DNA of 64,000 bases from Pseudomonadota bacterium (GTDB lineage Bacteria; Desulfobacterota; Desulfovibrionia; Desulfovibrionales; Desulfovibrionaceae), in contig JAEYOJ010000034.1 in assembly GCA_023411815.1 (NCBI GenBank), forward strand, positions 1-64,000, given 5' to 3'. The translations under genes and the position numbers were made by a program. Of this stretch, positions 6,909 to 16,627 are shown in pieces (the stretch's first letter is position 1; the number at the start of each line of letters is the position of its first letter). The notes below the pieces were generated by a model, which was not told where the DNA came from, ran no database searches, and saw nothing but the letters and a program-made list of their open reading frames with translations.

Positions 6909-8549
6909 ATGGCTGCTAAAGTCATCGACAAGAAAGACCTGCTCACAAGCGTAAGCTACGAGCATCTGCCGAAGACGGGCGTGTTCGACACGCCCAACGA
7001 TTTCCGTCCGGGCACGTGGTGCTATCCGGCCAAGCCGGATATTCTCGAACGGCTGCACTTCCCAAACCCGCGCGAGTGGTCGCCCGTTGATGCGGACTGG
7101 AAGCTGCCCGAGAACTGGCGGGAGATCATCTCCAACGGCTTCAGGGAGCGCCTCAACAAGTTCCGCTCCTTCAAGGTCTTCCTGGACATCTGCGTGCGTT
7201 GTGGCGCCTGCGCCGACAAGTGCCACTACTACATCGGCTCGGGCGATCCGAAGAACATGCCCGTGCTGCGCGCCGAGCTGCTGCGCTCCATCTACCGCAA
7301 CGACTTCACCGCGGCCGGCAAGATCCTCGGCAAGCTGGCGGGCGCGCGCAAGATGGAAGAGGACGTGCTCAAGGAGTGGTTCCTCTACTTCTACCAGTGC
7401 TCCGAGTGCCGCCGCTGCTCCCTGTACTGCCCCTACGGCATCGACACGGCCGAAATCACCATGATGGCCCGCGAGCTGCTGCACCTGGTCGGCGTGAACA
7501 TCAACTGGATCCTGGAGCCGGTCTCCAACTGCAACCGCACCGGCAACCACCTGGGCATTCAGCCGCACGCCTTCAAGGAAATCGTCGAGTTCATGTGCGA
7601 CGACATCGAGGAGTACACGGGCATCCGCGTCAATCCTCCCCTGAACGAGAAGGGCCACGAGGTCCTGTTCATCACGCCCTCGGGTGACGCCTTCGCCGAT
7701 CCCGGCATCTACACGTTCATGGGCTACCTGCTCCTGTTCCACCACATCGGGCTGGACTACACCCTGTCCACATACGCTTCCGAAGGTGGCAACTTCGGCC
7801 TGTTCACCAGCGCCGACATGATGCAGAAGCTGAACGGCAAGATGTACGCCGAGGCCAACCGCCTTGGCGCCAAGTGGATCCTCGGCGGCGAGTGCGGCCA
7901 CATGTGGCGCGTCGTGAACCAGTACATGGAAACGATGAACGGCTACATGCAGGGCCCGCAGATGACGGTGCCCAAGAGCCCCATCACCGGCACGGTGTTC
8001 AATAACGCCGCGGCCACCAAGATGGTGCACATCGCCGAGTTCACCGCTGACTTGATCAAGCACGGCAAGCTCAAGCTGAACCCGTCGCGCAACGACCACA
8101 TCAAGACCACCTGGCACGACTCCTGTAACACGGCTCGCGGCATGGGCCTGCTCGATGAGCCGCGCTACGTGCTCAAGAACGTGTGCAACAACTTCTACGA
8201 GATGCCGCCCCAGACCATCCGCGAGCAGACCTTCTGCTGCGCCGGCGGTTCGGGCCTGAACACCGACGAGTTCATGGAGATGCGCATGCGCGGCGGCCTG
8301 CCCCGCGGCAACGCCCTGCGCTACGTGGTGGACAAGCACGGCGTGAACAACATGGCCTGCGTCTGCGCCATCGACCGCGCCACCCTGATCCCGCTGGCCA
8401 ACTACTGGGCTCCGGGCGTGACCATCAGTGGCCTGCACGAGCTCGTGGCCAACGCCCTGGAAATGGAAGGCCAGAACGAGCGTGAATACAACCTGCGCGG
8501 CGAGGCCTTCGAGGACCTCAGAGAGCAGGCGGCGGAGGAGGCTGAATAA
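6909..8549 (+). CDS. dsrK: DsrK, HdrD-like Fe-S subunit of the DsrMKJOP complex
   Basis: DsrK is the cytoplasmic catalytic-type subunit, related to HdrD, thought to act on the DsrC trisulfide or its disulfide form. The 546-residue protein carries two ferredoxin-type [4Fe-4S] motifs, CVRCGACADKCHYY (about residue 97) and CSECRRCSLYCPYG (about 165), and a C-terminal CCG-type domain with HDSCNTARGMG and FCCAGGSG, the site of the unusual catalytic cluster. A further ECGH motif (about residue 327) belongs to the same domain. AAGGAG precedes the start. Its stop overlaps the dsrJ start by one base (TAATG), so translation is coupled. Confidence 0.95.
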   Translation: MAAKVIDKKDLLTSVSYEHLPKTGVFDTPNDFRPGTWCYPAKPDILERLHFPNPREWSPVDADWKLPENWREIISNGFRERLNKFRSFKVFLDICVRCGACADKCHYYIGSGDPKNMPVLRAELLRSIYRNDFTAAGKILGKLAGARKMEEDVLKEWFLYFYQCSECRRCSLYCPYGIDTAEITMMARELLHLVGVNINWILEPVSNCNRTGNHLGIQPHAFKEIVEFMCDDIEEYTGIRVNPPLNEKGHEVLFITPSGDAFADPGIYTFMGYLLLFHHIGLDYTLSTYASEGGNFGLFTSADMMQKLNGKMYAEANRLGAKWILGGECGHMWRVVNQYMETMNGYMQGPQMTVPKSPITGTVFNNAAATKMVHIAEFTADLIKHGKLKLNPSRNDHIKTTWHDSCNTARGMGLLDEPRYVLKNVCNNFYEMPPQTIREQTFCCAGGSGLNTDEFMEMRMRGGLPRGNALRYVVDKHGVNNMACVCAIDRATLIPLANYWAPGVTISGLHELVANALEMEGQNEREYNLRGEAFEDLREQAAEEAE

Positions 8550-8983
8550 TGTACGACGCGAGCAAAGTACTCATCGGATTGGGCGTCTTCGTGGCCCTGT
8601 TCGCCTATCCCTTCTACAACAATCTGGGCCAGGCCTATGAAGAGCCCGTGCTCCAGAAGGTCGCGAAGGACAAGGGCGAGGCGTGCGTCGAGGACCCCAA
8701 GTGGATGCGCGCCAACCACATGCAGGTGCTCAACGACTGGCGTAACGAGGTCGTGCGCTACGGCAACCGTCTGTACACCAGCTCCCTGAACGGCAAGCAG
8801 TACGAGATGAGCCTGCAGAACACTTGTATGAACTGCCACGTTTCCAAGGCCGAGTTCTGCGACAAGTGCCATGACAATGCCTCTGTGCACCCCTACTGCT
8901 GGGATTGCCATGTTCCGCCCAAGGAGCAGCCCGCTGCCGGCGCGAAGAACGCTCAGCCCGCTCAGGAGAAAGCCCATGAATAA
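8549..8983 (+). CDS. dsrJ: DsrJ, triheme cytochrome c subunit
   Basis: DsrJ is a periplasmic membrane-anchored triheme cytochrome c of the Dsr complex. The 144-residue product has one uncleaved N-terminal helix (VLIGLGVFVALFAYPFY) and three closely spaced heme-binding motifs, CMNCH, CDKCH and CWDCH, between about residues 93 and 120. That matches the family, in which one heme has unusual His/Cys ligation. A Pro/Ala-rich tail ends the protein. It starts inside the dsrK stop and overlaps dsrO by 8 bases, so all three are translationally coupled. Confidence 0.95.
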   Translation: MYDASKVLIGLGVFVALFAYPFYNNLGQAYEEPVLQKVAKDKGEACVEDPKWMRANHMQVLNDWRNEVVRYGNRLYTSSLNGKQYEMSLQNTCMNCHVSKAEFCDKCHDNASVHPYCWDCHVPPKEQPAAGAKNAQPAQEKAHE

Positions 8984-9779
8984 CAGCAGAAGAAGCTTCC
9001 TGAAATACGCCGGCATTGCCGCCGCGGCGGTGGCCGCCACCCCGGTCGTGCAGGCCGTGGCTTCCTCCGGCGGAGCCGCCCACGGCCCCGAGGTGGGCAA
9101 GCTGCCGACCCAGAAGATCGCCGGCCGCTGGGCCATGGTCGTGGACACGCGCAAGCTGGTCAGGGAGGCCGACTTCGAGCCGCTCATCGAGGCTTGCCAC
9201 AAGTACCACAACGTGCCGCGCCTTCCCGACGAGAAGCGGGCCGAGGAAATCAAGTGGATCTGGACCGACGAGTTCGAGCACACCTTCCCGGAGTTCATGA
9301 CCCGCTGGCCCAAGGGCCGGGTGCCCGCGGCGTTGCACAAGCCGTATCTGCTGCTGTGCAACCAATGTGAGTACCCCCCGTGCGTGCGGGTCTGCCCGAC
9401 CAAGGCGACCTTCCAGCGCGCCGACGGCATCGTGCTCATGGACTTCCACCGCTGCATCGGCTGCCGCTACTGCATGGCCGGCTGCCCCTACGGCGCGCGC
9501 AGCTTCAACTTCTCCGACCCGAGGGCCTACCTCCCCGAGGAGGAGATCAACATGGAGTTCCCCACGCGCATGAAGGGCGTAGTGGAGAAGTGCAACTTCT
9601 GCGCGGAGCGCTTGGCCAAGGGTCAGCGCCCGGCCTGCGTGGAAGCCTCCAGGGGCGCGCTGCTCTTCGGCGACCTGGACGATCCGTCCTCGGAAGTGAG
9701 CCGGGCGGTGCGCAACAACTTCGTCATCCGCCGCAAGCCTGAACTCGGCACGCAGCCCAACGTCTACTACATCGTGTAA
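8976..9779 (+). CDS. dsrO: DsrO, Tat-exported periplasmic ferredoxin subunit
   Basis: DsrO is the periplasmic Fe-S subunit that pairs with DsrP. A twin-arginine signal (NNSRRSFLKYAG) opens the 267-residue protein. Ferredoxin motifs CNQCEYPPCVRVCP and CIGCRYCMAGCP are intact. The motif CNFCAERLAKGQRPACVEAS has Ser in place of the last Cys, and the region where a first motif is expected (TRKLVREADFEPLIEACH) keeps only one Cys. So fewer clusters are predicted than the four of a classic NrfC/PsrB-type protein; whether this is usual for DsrO needs an alignment. Start chosen at ATG 8976 because it gives the Tat signal; it overlaps dsrJ. Confidence 0.93.
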   Translation: MNNSRRSFLKYAGIAAAAVAATPVVQAVASSGGAAHGPEVGKLPTQKIAGRWAMVVDTRKLVREADFEPLIEACHKYHNVPRLPDEKRAEEIKWIWTDEFEHTFPEFMTRWPKGRVPAALHKPYLLLCNQCEYPPCVRVCPTKATFQRADGIVLMDFHRCIGCRYCMAGCPYGARSFNFSDPRAYLPEEEINMEFPTRMKGVVEKCNFCAERLAKGQRPACVEASRGALLFGDLDDPSSEVSRAVRNNFVIRRKPELGTQPNVYYIV

Positions 9780-9790
9780 GGGGATACGCC

Positions 9791-10948
9791 ATGCTTGAGA
9801 CCGCACTGAAAGGTTCGCCGCGCTACTGGGGCTGGCTGGGTATCCTCCTGGCCGTCATGGGCATCGGCGGCGCCGTGTACATGTGGCAGTTCAACGTGGG
9901 CCTGACCGTCACCGGCCTGAGCAGGGATGTGTCCTGGGGCTTCTACATCGCCCAGTTCACCTACTTGGTCGGCGTCGCCGCTGCCGGCGTGATGGTCGTG
10001 CTGCCCTACTACTTCCATCATTACAAAGACTTCAAGAAGATGATCATCCTGGCCGAGTTCCAGGCCGTCGCCGCGGTCATCATGTGCCTCGGCTTCATCG
10101 TGGTGGACCTGGGCCAGCCCATGCGCATGCTCAACGTGCTGCGCTATCCCACGCCCAACTCCATTCTGTTCTGGGACATGGTCGTGCTCAACGGCTACCT
10201 GCTGCTGAACATCGTCATCGGCTGGGTCAGCCTGCAGCATGAGCGCAACCACGTGGAGCCGCCCAAGTGGGTCAAGCCCCTCGTGTACACCTCCATCATC
10301 TGGGCCTTCTCCATCCATACGGTGACGGCCTTCCTGTACCAGGGCCTCCCGGGCCGGCACTACTGGCTGACCGCCATCCTGGCCGCCCGCTTCCTGGCCT
10401 CGGCCTTCTGCTCCGGACCGGCCATCCTGCTGCTGGTGGCCCTGCTCGTGCGCAAGGTGGCCAACTACGACGTGGGCGAAAAGGCCATCAAGACCTTGGC
10501 CAAGATCGTGACCTACGCCATGGCCGTGAACGTGTTCTTCTTCCTGCTCGAACTGTTCACCGCCGCGTACTCGAACATCCCCGGCCACATGCACTCCTTC
10601 GAGTTCCTGTTCGCCGGACATGACGGGCACGCCTCGTACGTGACCTACTTCATGTGGGTTGCGGCCATCCTGGCCATCACCAGCCTGGCGCTGCTCATCC
10701 CGCCCAAGTTCCGGGACAACATGAAGCTGCTGCCCTGGTCCCTGGCCATCCTCATTGCGGCTACCTGGATCGACAAGGGCCTCGGCCTGCTCATCGGCGG
10801 CTTCACGCCCAACATGTTCGAGGGCGTCACCCCGTATGCCCCGACCCTGCCGGAGATCATGATCTCCCTGACGGTCTACGCCATGGGCATCTTCGTGCTG
10901 ACCATCCTGTACAAGGTCGCCGTGTCCGTGAAGAAGGAAATCGCCTAG
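9791..10948 (+). CDS. dsrP: DsrP, NrfD-like quinone-interacting membrane subunit
   Basis: DsrP is the NrfD/PsrC-type integral membrane protein of the Dsr complex, thought to exchange electrons between the quinone pool and DsrO without heme. The 385-residue product shows about ten hydrophobic helices (for instance YWGWLGILLAVMGIGGAVYMW, FYIAQFTYLVGVAAAGVMVV, HTVTAFLYQGLPGRHYW, ITSLALLIPP, YAMGIFVLTILYKVAV), the family length and the GLPGRHYW loop. It follows dsrO by 11 bases with AGGGGAT as ribosome site and is the last gene of the operon; a terminator follows 26 bases after its stop. Confidence 0.94.
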   Translation: MLETALKGSPRYWGWLGILLAVMGIGGAVYMWQFNVGLTVTGLSRDVSWGFYIAQFTYLVGVAAAGVMVVLPYYFHHYKDFKKMIILAEFQAVAAVIMCLGFIVVDLGQPMRMLNVLRYPTPNSILFWDMVVLNGYLLLNIVIGWVSLQHERNHVEPPKWVKPLVYTSIIWAFSIHTVTAFLYQGLPGRHYWLTAILAARFLASAFCSGPAILLLVALLVRKVANYDVGEKAIKTLAKIVTYAMAVNVFFFLLELFTAAYSNIPGHMHSFEFLFAGHDGHASYVTYFMWVAAILAITSLALLIPPKFRDNMKLLPWSLAILIAATWIDKGLGLLIGGFTPNMFEGVTPYAPTLPEIMISLTVYAMGIFVLTILYKVAVSVKKEIA

Positions 10949-10974
10949 GCTTCCTTCGGCCTTCCCCGCATTCC

Positions 10975-11008
10975 ACGGCCGCTCCGCAAGGGGCGGCCGT
11001 TTTCATTT
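10975..11008 (+). terminator. Rho-independent terminator of the dsr operon
   Basis: An 11-bp stem (ACGGCCGCTCC / GGGGCGGCCGT, one wobble pair) with loop GCAA is followed by TTTCATTT. It sits 26 bases after the dsrP stop. Confidence 0.88.
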
Positions 11009-11070
11009 CAGCTCCGCGGCAACCGGACAGGACATGCCGCGGTCGCTTTCAAGACGCATCGAGGACGAAT

Positions 11071-11125
11071 CGAAGAGGGCGCCGCCCTCCTCGAACTCCT
11101 CCCGGCAGGGGGTGACGACCCCTGC
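11071..11125 (+). repeat. Intergenic double-hairpin repeat, copy 2a
   Basis: Hairpin A (11071-11093, CGAAGAGGGC..GCCCTCCTCG) then hairpin B (11105-11125, GCAGGGG..CCCCTGC) in plus orientation, downstream of the dsr terminator. Confidence 0.7.
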
Positions 11126-11166
11126 ACCCGCGAATCTTCCAGAGCGAACAATATCGTAATTGGGGT

Positions 11167-11220
11167 CCAGGGAGCGCCGCTCCCTGGTGGGTGGGGTCCA
11201 GGGAGGGCAAAGCCCTTCCC
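11167..11220 (-). repeat. Intergenic double-hairpin repeat, copy 2b
   Basis: Read on the minus strand, hairpin A (11201-11220, GGGAAGGGCTTTGCCCTCCC) lies 19 bases after the stop of the response regulator gene and hairpin B (11167-11187) follows. It faces copy 2a tail to tail. Confidence 0.75.
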
Positions 11221-11239
11221 GGTTCTCAGGCAATATGCG

Positions 11240-12646
<1,407 letters not shown>

Positions 12647-12648
12647 GG

Positions 12649-14145
12649 CTACTCCTTGTCTCTTCCTGCGGACGCTGCGGCCGTCCGCGCCAGGGCCATG
12701 CTCACGGCCTGAGTCAGTTCGCGCTTGCTGAACGGCTTGGGAATGTATCCTGCGAAGCACTGCGCCGAGGCTTCGTCGAGGTTGTCCGGACCGCAGTTGC
12801 CCGAACAGAGCAGTATCGGGACCTCCGGGCGCAGTTCGCGAATGCGCAGCGCAAGGGCGTGGCCGCTCAGGCCCGGCATGAGCAGGTCGGTGACCACGCA
12901 GTCGAACTGCCCGGGTGCGTGGCTGAAGCGCTGCAATCCTTCGTCGGAATTCGACACGGCGGTGACGAAGTAGCCGGCCGAGGAGAGCTGTTTGCAGACC
13001 AGGTCGGTGATGGCTTTGTCGTCGTCGATGAACAGCACATGGCCGTGATGGCGCGAGCCGGATTCGGCCCGGACCTGCCCGGTGATCCCGGGCAGGCGGG
13101 CCGAGATTTCCAGGCGGTCAGCTTGCGGCGTCAGCGTAAGGCTTCCGCCGAGGGATTTGACCAGTTCCCGGGCCGCATCCAACACTCTGCCGCGTGCATC
13201 GAACTCCAGGACGGCTGGAATGCTGAAGGCCTCGGCGATCACGGAAACGCTGCAGCCCGAAGCATGGGGCAGCGGCTCGAACCGTACGGCCAGATAGCCG
13301 CGCTTGTCCGGCAAGGCCTGGAGTGCGATCGTGCACAGGTACAAGACAAGCTCCTGCACGTCTCCCGGGCTGGCCACGGCCATGATGTGGGAAGCGTCAC
13401 CCTGCACGTCCATGGAGACTCCAGGCGGGAGCAGGGCTCGTGAGGCTTGAAGGGCGCTTTCAAAAGCCGGCCACAGGTACATTGCCTCGCGCCCGGAATC
13501 TTTGGGCCGGTTCATGGTCAGCAGGCTGGAGGCCAGATCCCTGGCCTTGCAGCAAGCCTTGAGCGTTTCGTCCAAGCAGTGGGCCATGGCAGGGTCCGAG
13601 GCCATGGAGCGGGCCTCCGAGGCATAGCCGAGGATGGGCGTCAGCGAGTTGTTCAAGCCGTGGGCAATGGTTCCGATAAGGGCGCCGATCTCGGCCTTGC
13701 GCTGCGTGTCGCGCAGGTCGGGCACCAGGCAGGGCCGGTCTGCTTCCAAAGGCTCAGAGGGCTTTGCGGCCGCTAAATCGCGGACGATTGCGAGCAGGTG
13801 CTCGCGCCCGTCGAGATTAATGCTCTTGAGCTGTGCTTCTATCGGAAACTCGCGACCGCCTTTGTTTCTTGCCCGCCACTCGCAACGCTGAGTTCCTTTG
13901 GCCATGAGCGAGCGGACCCAGGACAGCGCGGCAGCGGTGGAAAGCGGTCTGGAGGCCGGGCACAGCCGCTCCAAGGTCAGCTCCTGGGCCTCCTCGCGGG
14001 CATAGCCGAACATGCGCAGCATGGCCAGATTGACCTCGAGAACACGCCCGGAGTCCGGATCGAGAATGGAAACGCCGTCATCCAATGCGTCGAATACGGC
14101 CCGATGGAGGTCGCAAATGCAGCTCATGGCTGGGCCATCATTCAT
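12649..14145 (-). CDS. Hybrid sensor kinase-like protein (PAS, degenerate kinase core, receiver)
   Basis: A 498-residue cytoplasmic protein. Residues about 10-130 form a PAS domain (AVFDALDDGVSILDPDSGRVLEVN, then the MFGYAREE helix). The dimerisation helix keeps the His (IAHGLNNSLTPILGYA). The ATPase half is abnormal: the expected N-box reads LYLCTIALQAL, with Ile where the invariant Asn belongs, and no DxGxG G1 box is visible. A receiver domain (about 375-490) has IDDDKA, phospho-acceptor Asp in VVTDLLMPG and K in YIPKPFS. So it could receive or relay phosphate but probably does not autophosphorylate. Start ATG 14145 gives the PAS domain directly; ribosome site is weak. Partner regulator gene follows directly. 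Confidence 0.85.
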   Translation of the reverse strand: MNDGPAMSCICDLHRAVFDALDDGVSILDPDSGRVLEVNLAMLRMFGYAREEAQELTLERLCPASRPLSTAAALSWVRSLMAKGTQRCEWRARNKGGREFPIEAQLKSINLDGREHLLAIVRDLAAAKPSEPLEADRPCLVPDLRDTQRKAEIGALIGTIAHGLNNSLTPILGYASEARSMASDPAMAHCLDETLKACCKARDLASSLLTMNRPKDSGREAMYLWPAFESALQASRALLPPGVSMDVQGDASHIMAVASPGDVQELVLYLCTIALQALPDKRGYLAVRFEPLPHASGCSVSVIAEAFSIPAVLEFDARGRVLDAARELVKSLGGSLTLTPQADRLEISARLPGITGQVRAESGSRHHGHVLFIDDDKAITDLVCKQLSSAGYFVTAVSNSDEGLQRFSHAPGQFDCVVTDLLMPGLSGHALALRIRELRPEVPILLCSGNCGPDNLDEASAQCFAGYIPKPFSKRELTQAVSMALARTAAASAGRDKE

Positions 14146-14677
14146 GGCAAGCTTCTTGGCGCGTATAATGGGCCGGGATGTATGATGCTTTGTTGCTTGC
14201 CGACCGTAGAGCCGGGACGACGGGCAAGATGGACGCGAAGGAGCTAAATCCCGTGCTGAAGGACGGGAACGCTGTCGATTCCAGGCGCATTGGGGCATAG
14301 ACGGAGAAACAACGCGGTCTGAAACGTCGTGGTTGCGTCGGCTTGGCGGAAGTACGGGACATGCGGGTGCGACTCGTTTGGTTCAACGTGATAATGTGCC
14401 TTACTCGCTACAATTTCGCATGCTATCTTAGCCCAAGGCCGAAAACAAGATTTTTTGTCCGAAAATTTAGGATTAATCCCGTTTCGTCGGATTTAGTATA
14501 AAAAAACAGGATAATCTTGGGGGTCCGGCAGGTGGCGGACAAGCCGCGTCGGGTATGAAAAAGCTGCTAAAACAGCGCATTGGAAGAAAGGGATGGGTGC
14601 CGTCGGAATTGGTATATTTTTTGGTAATTATAATAACGCGGGAGGTGTGGAACCAATAGGGTAAGGAGTTGCCGAGG
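14146..14677. other. Divergent, AT-rich intergenic region
   Basis: About 530 bases between the hybrid kinase (minus) and the CII-like gene (plus). The right half (14400-14660) is distinctly AT-rich against the surrounding GC-rich sequence and contains a candidate promoter at 14609-14634. No gene recognised. Confidence 0.5.
14609..14634 (+). promoter_or_regulatory. Candidate promoter of the CII-like gene
   Basis: A perfect TATAAT (14629-14634) in AT-rich sequence lies 44 bases before the start codon. The nearest -35-like box, TTGGTA (14609-14614), is only 14 bases away, shorter than ideal. Confidence 0.4.
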
Positions 14678-15157
14678 ATGATGACACGCTCGTTGACACA
14701 GATCATTCATGACATGGTTTTGGACGGAAGTGTGCCGGCTAAAGTGATCGCTGCGGAAATCGGCAAGCCGTACACGACCATGTTGCGGGAGATCAACCCC
14801 CATGATTCCGGGGCCAAGGTTGGAATCGACCTGCTCTTGCCGCTCATGCGTTCGGCCAAAAGCATGGAGCCGCTTAAGTATCTGGCGCACCAGATGGGTT
14901 ACGCATTGGTGCCGCTCAAGCGCTCCGAGTCCATGCAGATGGACCCCATGGCCATGGCGCTCAAGTTGCTGCAGGAGTTCGGCGAACTATCAAAGCGGCT
15001 GCAAGGCACCCTCTCTCAGCAAACCCTTTCGGAGGAGGATTTTGCTGTAGTGGAACATGCCGGTTGCAATGCGGTCATGGCGACCGTGGATCTTTTGGAG
15101 TGCCTGCGGGGCATGTGCGGAATCGAATCCCCGTTGGCATCCAAGGAAGCCGCCTGA
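14678..15157 (+). CDS. Phage regulatory protein CII-like (Phage_CP76 type)
   Basis: A 159-residue protein of the family annotated as phage regulatory CII, DNA-binding switch proteins of P2-like phages. Seen here: an N-terminal helix-turn-helix-like stretch (IAAEIGKPYTTMLREINPHD), the GAKVGIDLLLPLMRSAKS segment and the LAHQMGYALVPL helix typical for that family. No other phage genes occur nearby, so it is either a domesticated regulator or a prophage remnant. AAGGAG at 14663-14668 supports ATG 14678 (ATG 14681 equally possible). A terminator follows. Confidence 0.75.
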   Translation: MMTRSLTQIIHDMVLDGSVPAKVIAAEIGKPYTTMLREINPHDSGAKVGIDLLLPLMRSAKSMEPLKYLAHQMGYALVPLKRSESMQMDPMAMALKLLQEFGELSKRLQGTLSQQTLSEEDFAVVEHAGCNAVMATVDLLECLRGMCGIESPLASKEAA

Positions 15158-15510
15158 TCGGCGGCCTCGTGTGCCTTCCGTGCGGAGCGGACGGCGCGAC
15201 AAGGCGCAAGCGGAGGAATGCGGGGCTTCGGGGAGTAAGCCCTGTCGGATCAGGCGAGATGAGAGGCAGGCCTCTCTGTCCAGGCATATGACGCGGGTCG
15301 GTTCGGCGGTTCGGCCGAACCGACCGCAACGCATCAAAGGCGTCCCGGTGTTCCGGGACGCCTTTTCATTTCTGCGAAATGCTACGGAATCGAGGCGGTA
15401 AGGGCCGGATGTGGTCCATTGATGCCCGGTTGCCGGAGCCTCCGGCAACATAACTCCAGCGCACTGGGTGTCGCCGGACGGCTTGGACAGCCGTGAACGT
15501 GCGCCTGAGC
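15158..15510. other. Intergenic region after the CII-like gene
   Basis: About 350 bases, no gene. It holds a terminator (15339-15369), a GGTTCGGCCGAACC palindrome near 15308-15321 and a GTTGCCGGAG..CTCCGGCAAC hairpin near 15429-15448. Confidence 0.5.
15339..15369 (+). terminator. Rho-independent terminator
   Basis: A perfect 10-bp stem (GGCGTCCCGG / CCGGGACGCC), loop TGTT, then TTTTCATTT. It lies 181 bases after the CII-like stop. Confidence 0.88.
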
Positions 15511-16359
15511 CTACAGGATTATGGGCTTGCCGGCTGGCCTGGGAGCGTCGCCGTCGGTATCCCTGGCATCCTTGCCGGGCTTGGCGGGCTTGGCGGTCTT
15601 GCCCTCGATCTGGTCCAGGAGCTTCCTGGCCGCGTCGAGCTTGGGATTGAGCTTGAGGGCAATGTCCAGGTTCGCTTTGGCGTTGGTCACATCGCCCTTC
15701 TCGGAAAAGGCCCGTGCGATGTTGTAGTAGAGGTGGTCGTCCTTCTGGGTCAGTTCCAGGGCGCGGTTGTAATAGCGGATGGACTGGTCGAACATGCCGG
15801 CCTTGCGCAGATAGATGCCGAACTCGTTGAACAGGTGCTTGTGCTCGGGTTCGAAGGCCGCTTCGAGCTTGATGATGCGGTTGAGAATATCCTCGGCCTT
15901 GGCGAGTTCCCCGCGTTCGAGGTAGCAGATGCCGATGCCGAAGTTGGCGCGCACGTTCTCCTCGTCCAGCTTAATGGCCCCGCTGTACTCGAATTCCGCG
16001 CTGTATATCTCGCTCTTGGCCCTGTGCTCGTCGCCCTTCTCGATGTAGGCGTTCATCTCCTGCATCCGGGGCTGCACGCTCGTCACGTAGAATTCAGGCT
16101 CGGGCGAAAAGCGGCGCAGCAGTTCGTCCTTGGAGATGGTGCTCTTCTTGCCGGAAGGAATGCAGTTCTTGTTGACGGGCTGGATCTCGATCGAGCCGTC
16201 GTCCAGTTCGGTGCAGTAGTACAGTGTCTGCTGGATGGTCTTGCGGGTCGTCGCCCCGGTGCCGATAGTGGTGACCTTCTGGGTCGAGAAGATGCCCTTG
16301 ATTTTGCTGTCGGGCCGTGAGGCGCCGCTATCCTGCATGCCGGCCATGTCGTCTACCAT
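15511..16359 (-). CDS. Tetratricopeptide-repeat protein
   Basis: A 282-residue protein without signal peptide. The first 90 residues (KIKGIFSTQKVTTIGTGATT, LYYCTELDDGSIEIQPVN) form a small beta-rich module with two Cys. Residues about 105-255 contain four to five TPR-like helix pairs (AEFEYSGAIKLDEEN, ANFGIGICYLERGELAKAE, FDQSIRYYNRALELTQKDD, LYYNIARAFSEKGDVTNAK, ANLDIALKLNP). The tail is Lys/Pro/Asp-rich. TPR proteins are protein-interaction scaffolds; partner unknown. Stands alone on the minus strand. No clear ribosome site; ATG 16347 is an alternative start. Confidence 0.8.
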   Translation of the reverse strand: MVDDMAGMQDSGASRPDSKIKGIFSTQKVTTIGTGATTRKTIQQTLYYCTELDDGSIEIQPVNKNCIPSGKKSTISKDELLRRFSPEPEFYVTSVQPRMQEMNAYIEKGDEHRAKSEIYSAEFEYSGAIKLDEENVRANFGIGICYLERGELAKAEDILNRIIKLEAAFEPEHKHLFNEFGIYLRKAGMFDQSIRYYNRALELTQKDDHLYYNIARAFSEKGDVTNAKANLDIALKLNPKLDAARKLLDQIEGKTAKPAKPGKDARDTDGDAPRPAGKPIIL

Positions 16360-16544
16360 CCATGATGCTGTATTGATTATTGCGTGCTGAGTGATCGGAC
16401 CCCGTTGAAACCAGAGTCGACCACGGGAAGCTAGGGCAAGTCGAACCGGAAATCAACCTCCGGGGGGCGGATAAGCACGCTGAAAACGGATTTCAAGCGG
16501 AAATGCGTGCAGGCCGGCAGGGCTGATCAGGTCTAAGCGCGATT

Positions 16545-16585
16545 CGGAGAAAAGAAGACCCCGAAAGCCATGCCTTCGGGGTCTT
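16545..16585 (-). terminator. Rho-independent terminator of the small lipoprotein gene
   Basis: On the minus strand an 11-bp stem AAGACCCCGAA / TTCGGGGTCTT with a 9-base loop is followed by CTTTTCTCC. It lies 42 bases after the stop at 16628. Confidence 0.82.
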
Positions 16586-16627
16586 GGTGCGTCGATGCAT
16601 CTGATGTGGCCCGGTTGGGCCGAATCC

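Noticed and set aside
14533..14548. Sigma54-like TGGCGGACAAGCCGCG before the CII-like gene
   Set aside because: -12 element is CCGC instead of TTGC; the AT-rich TATAAT further on is a better promoter.
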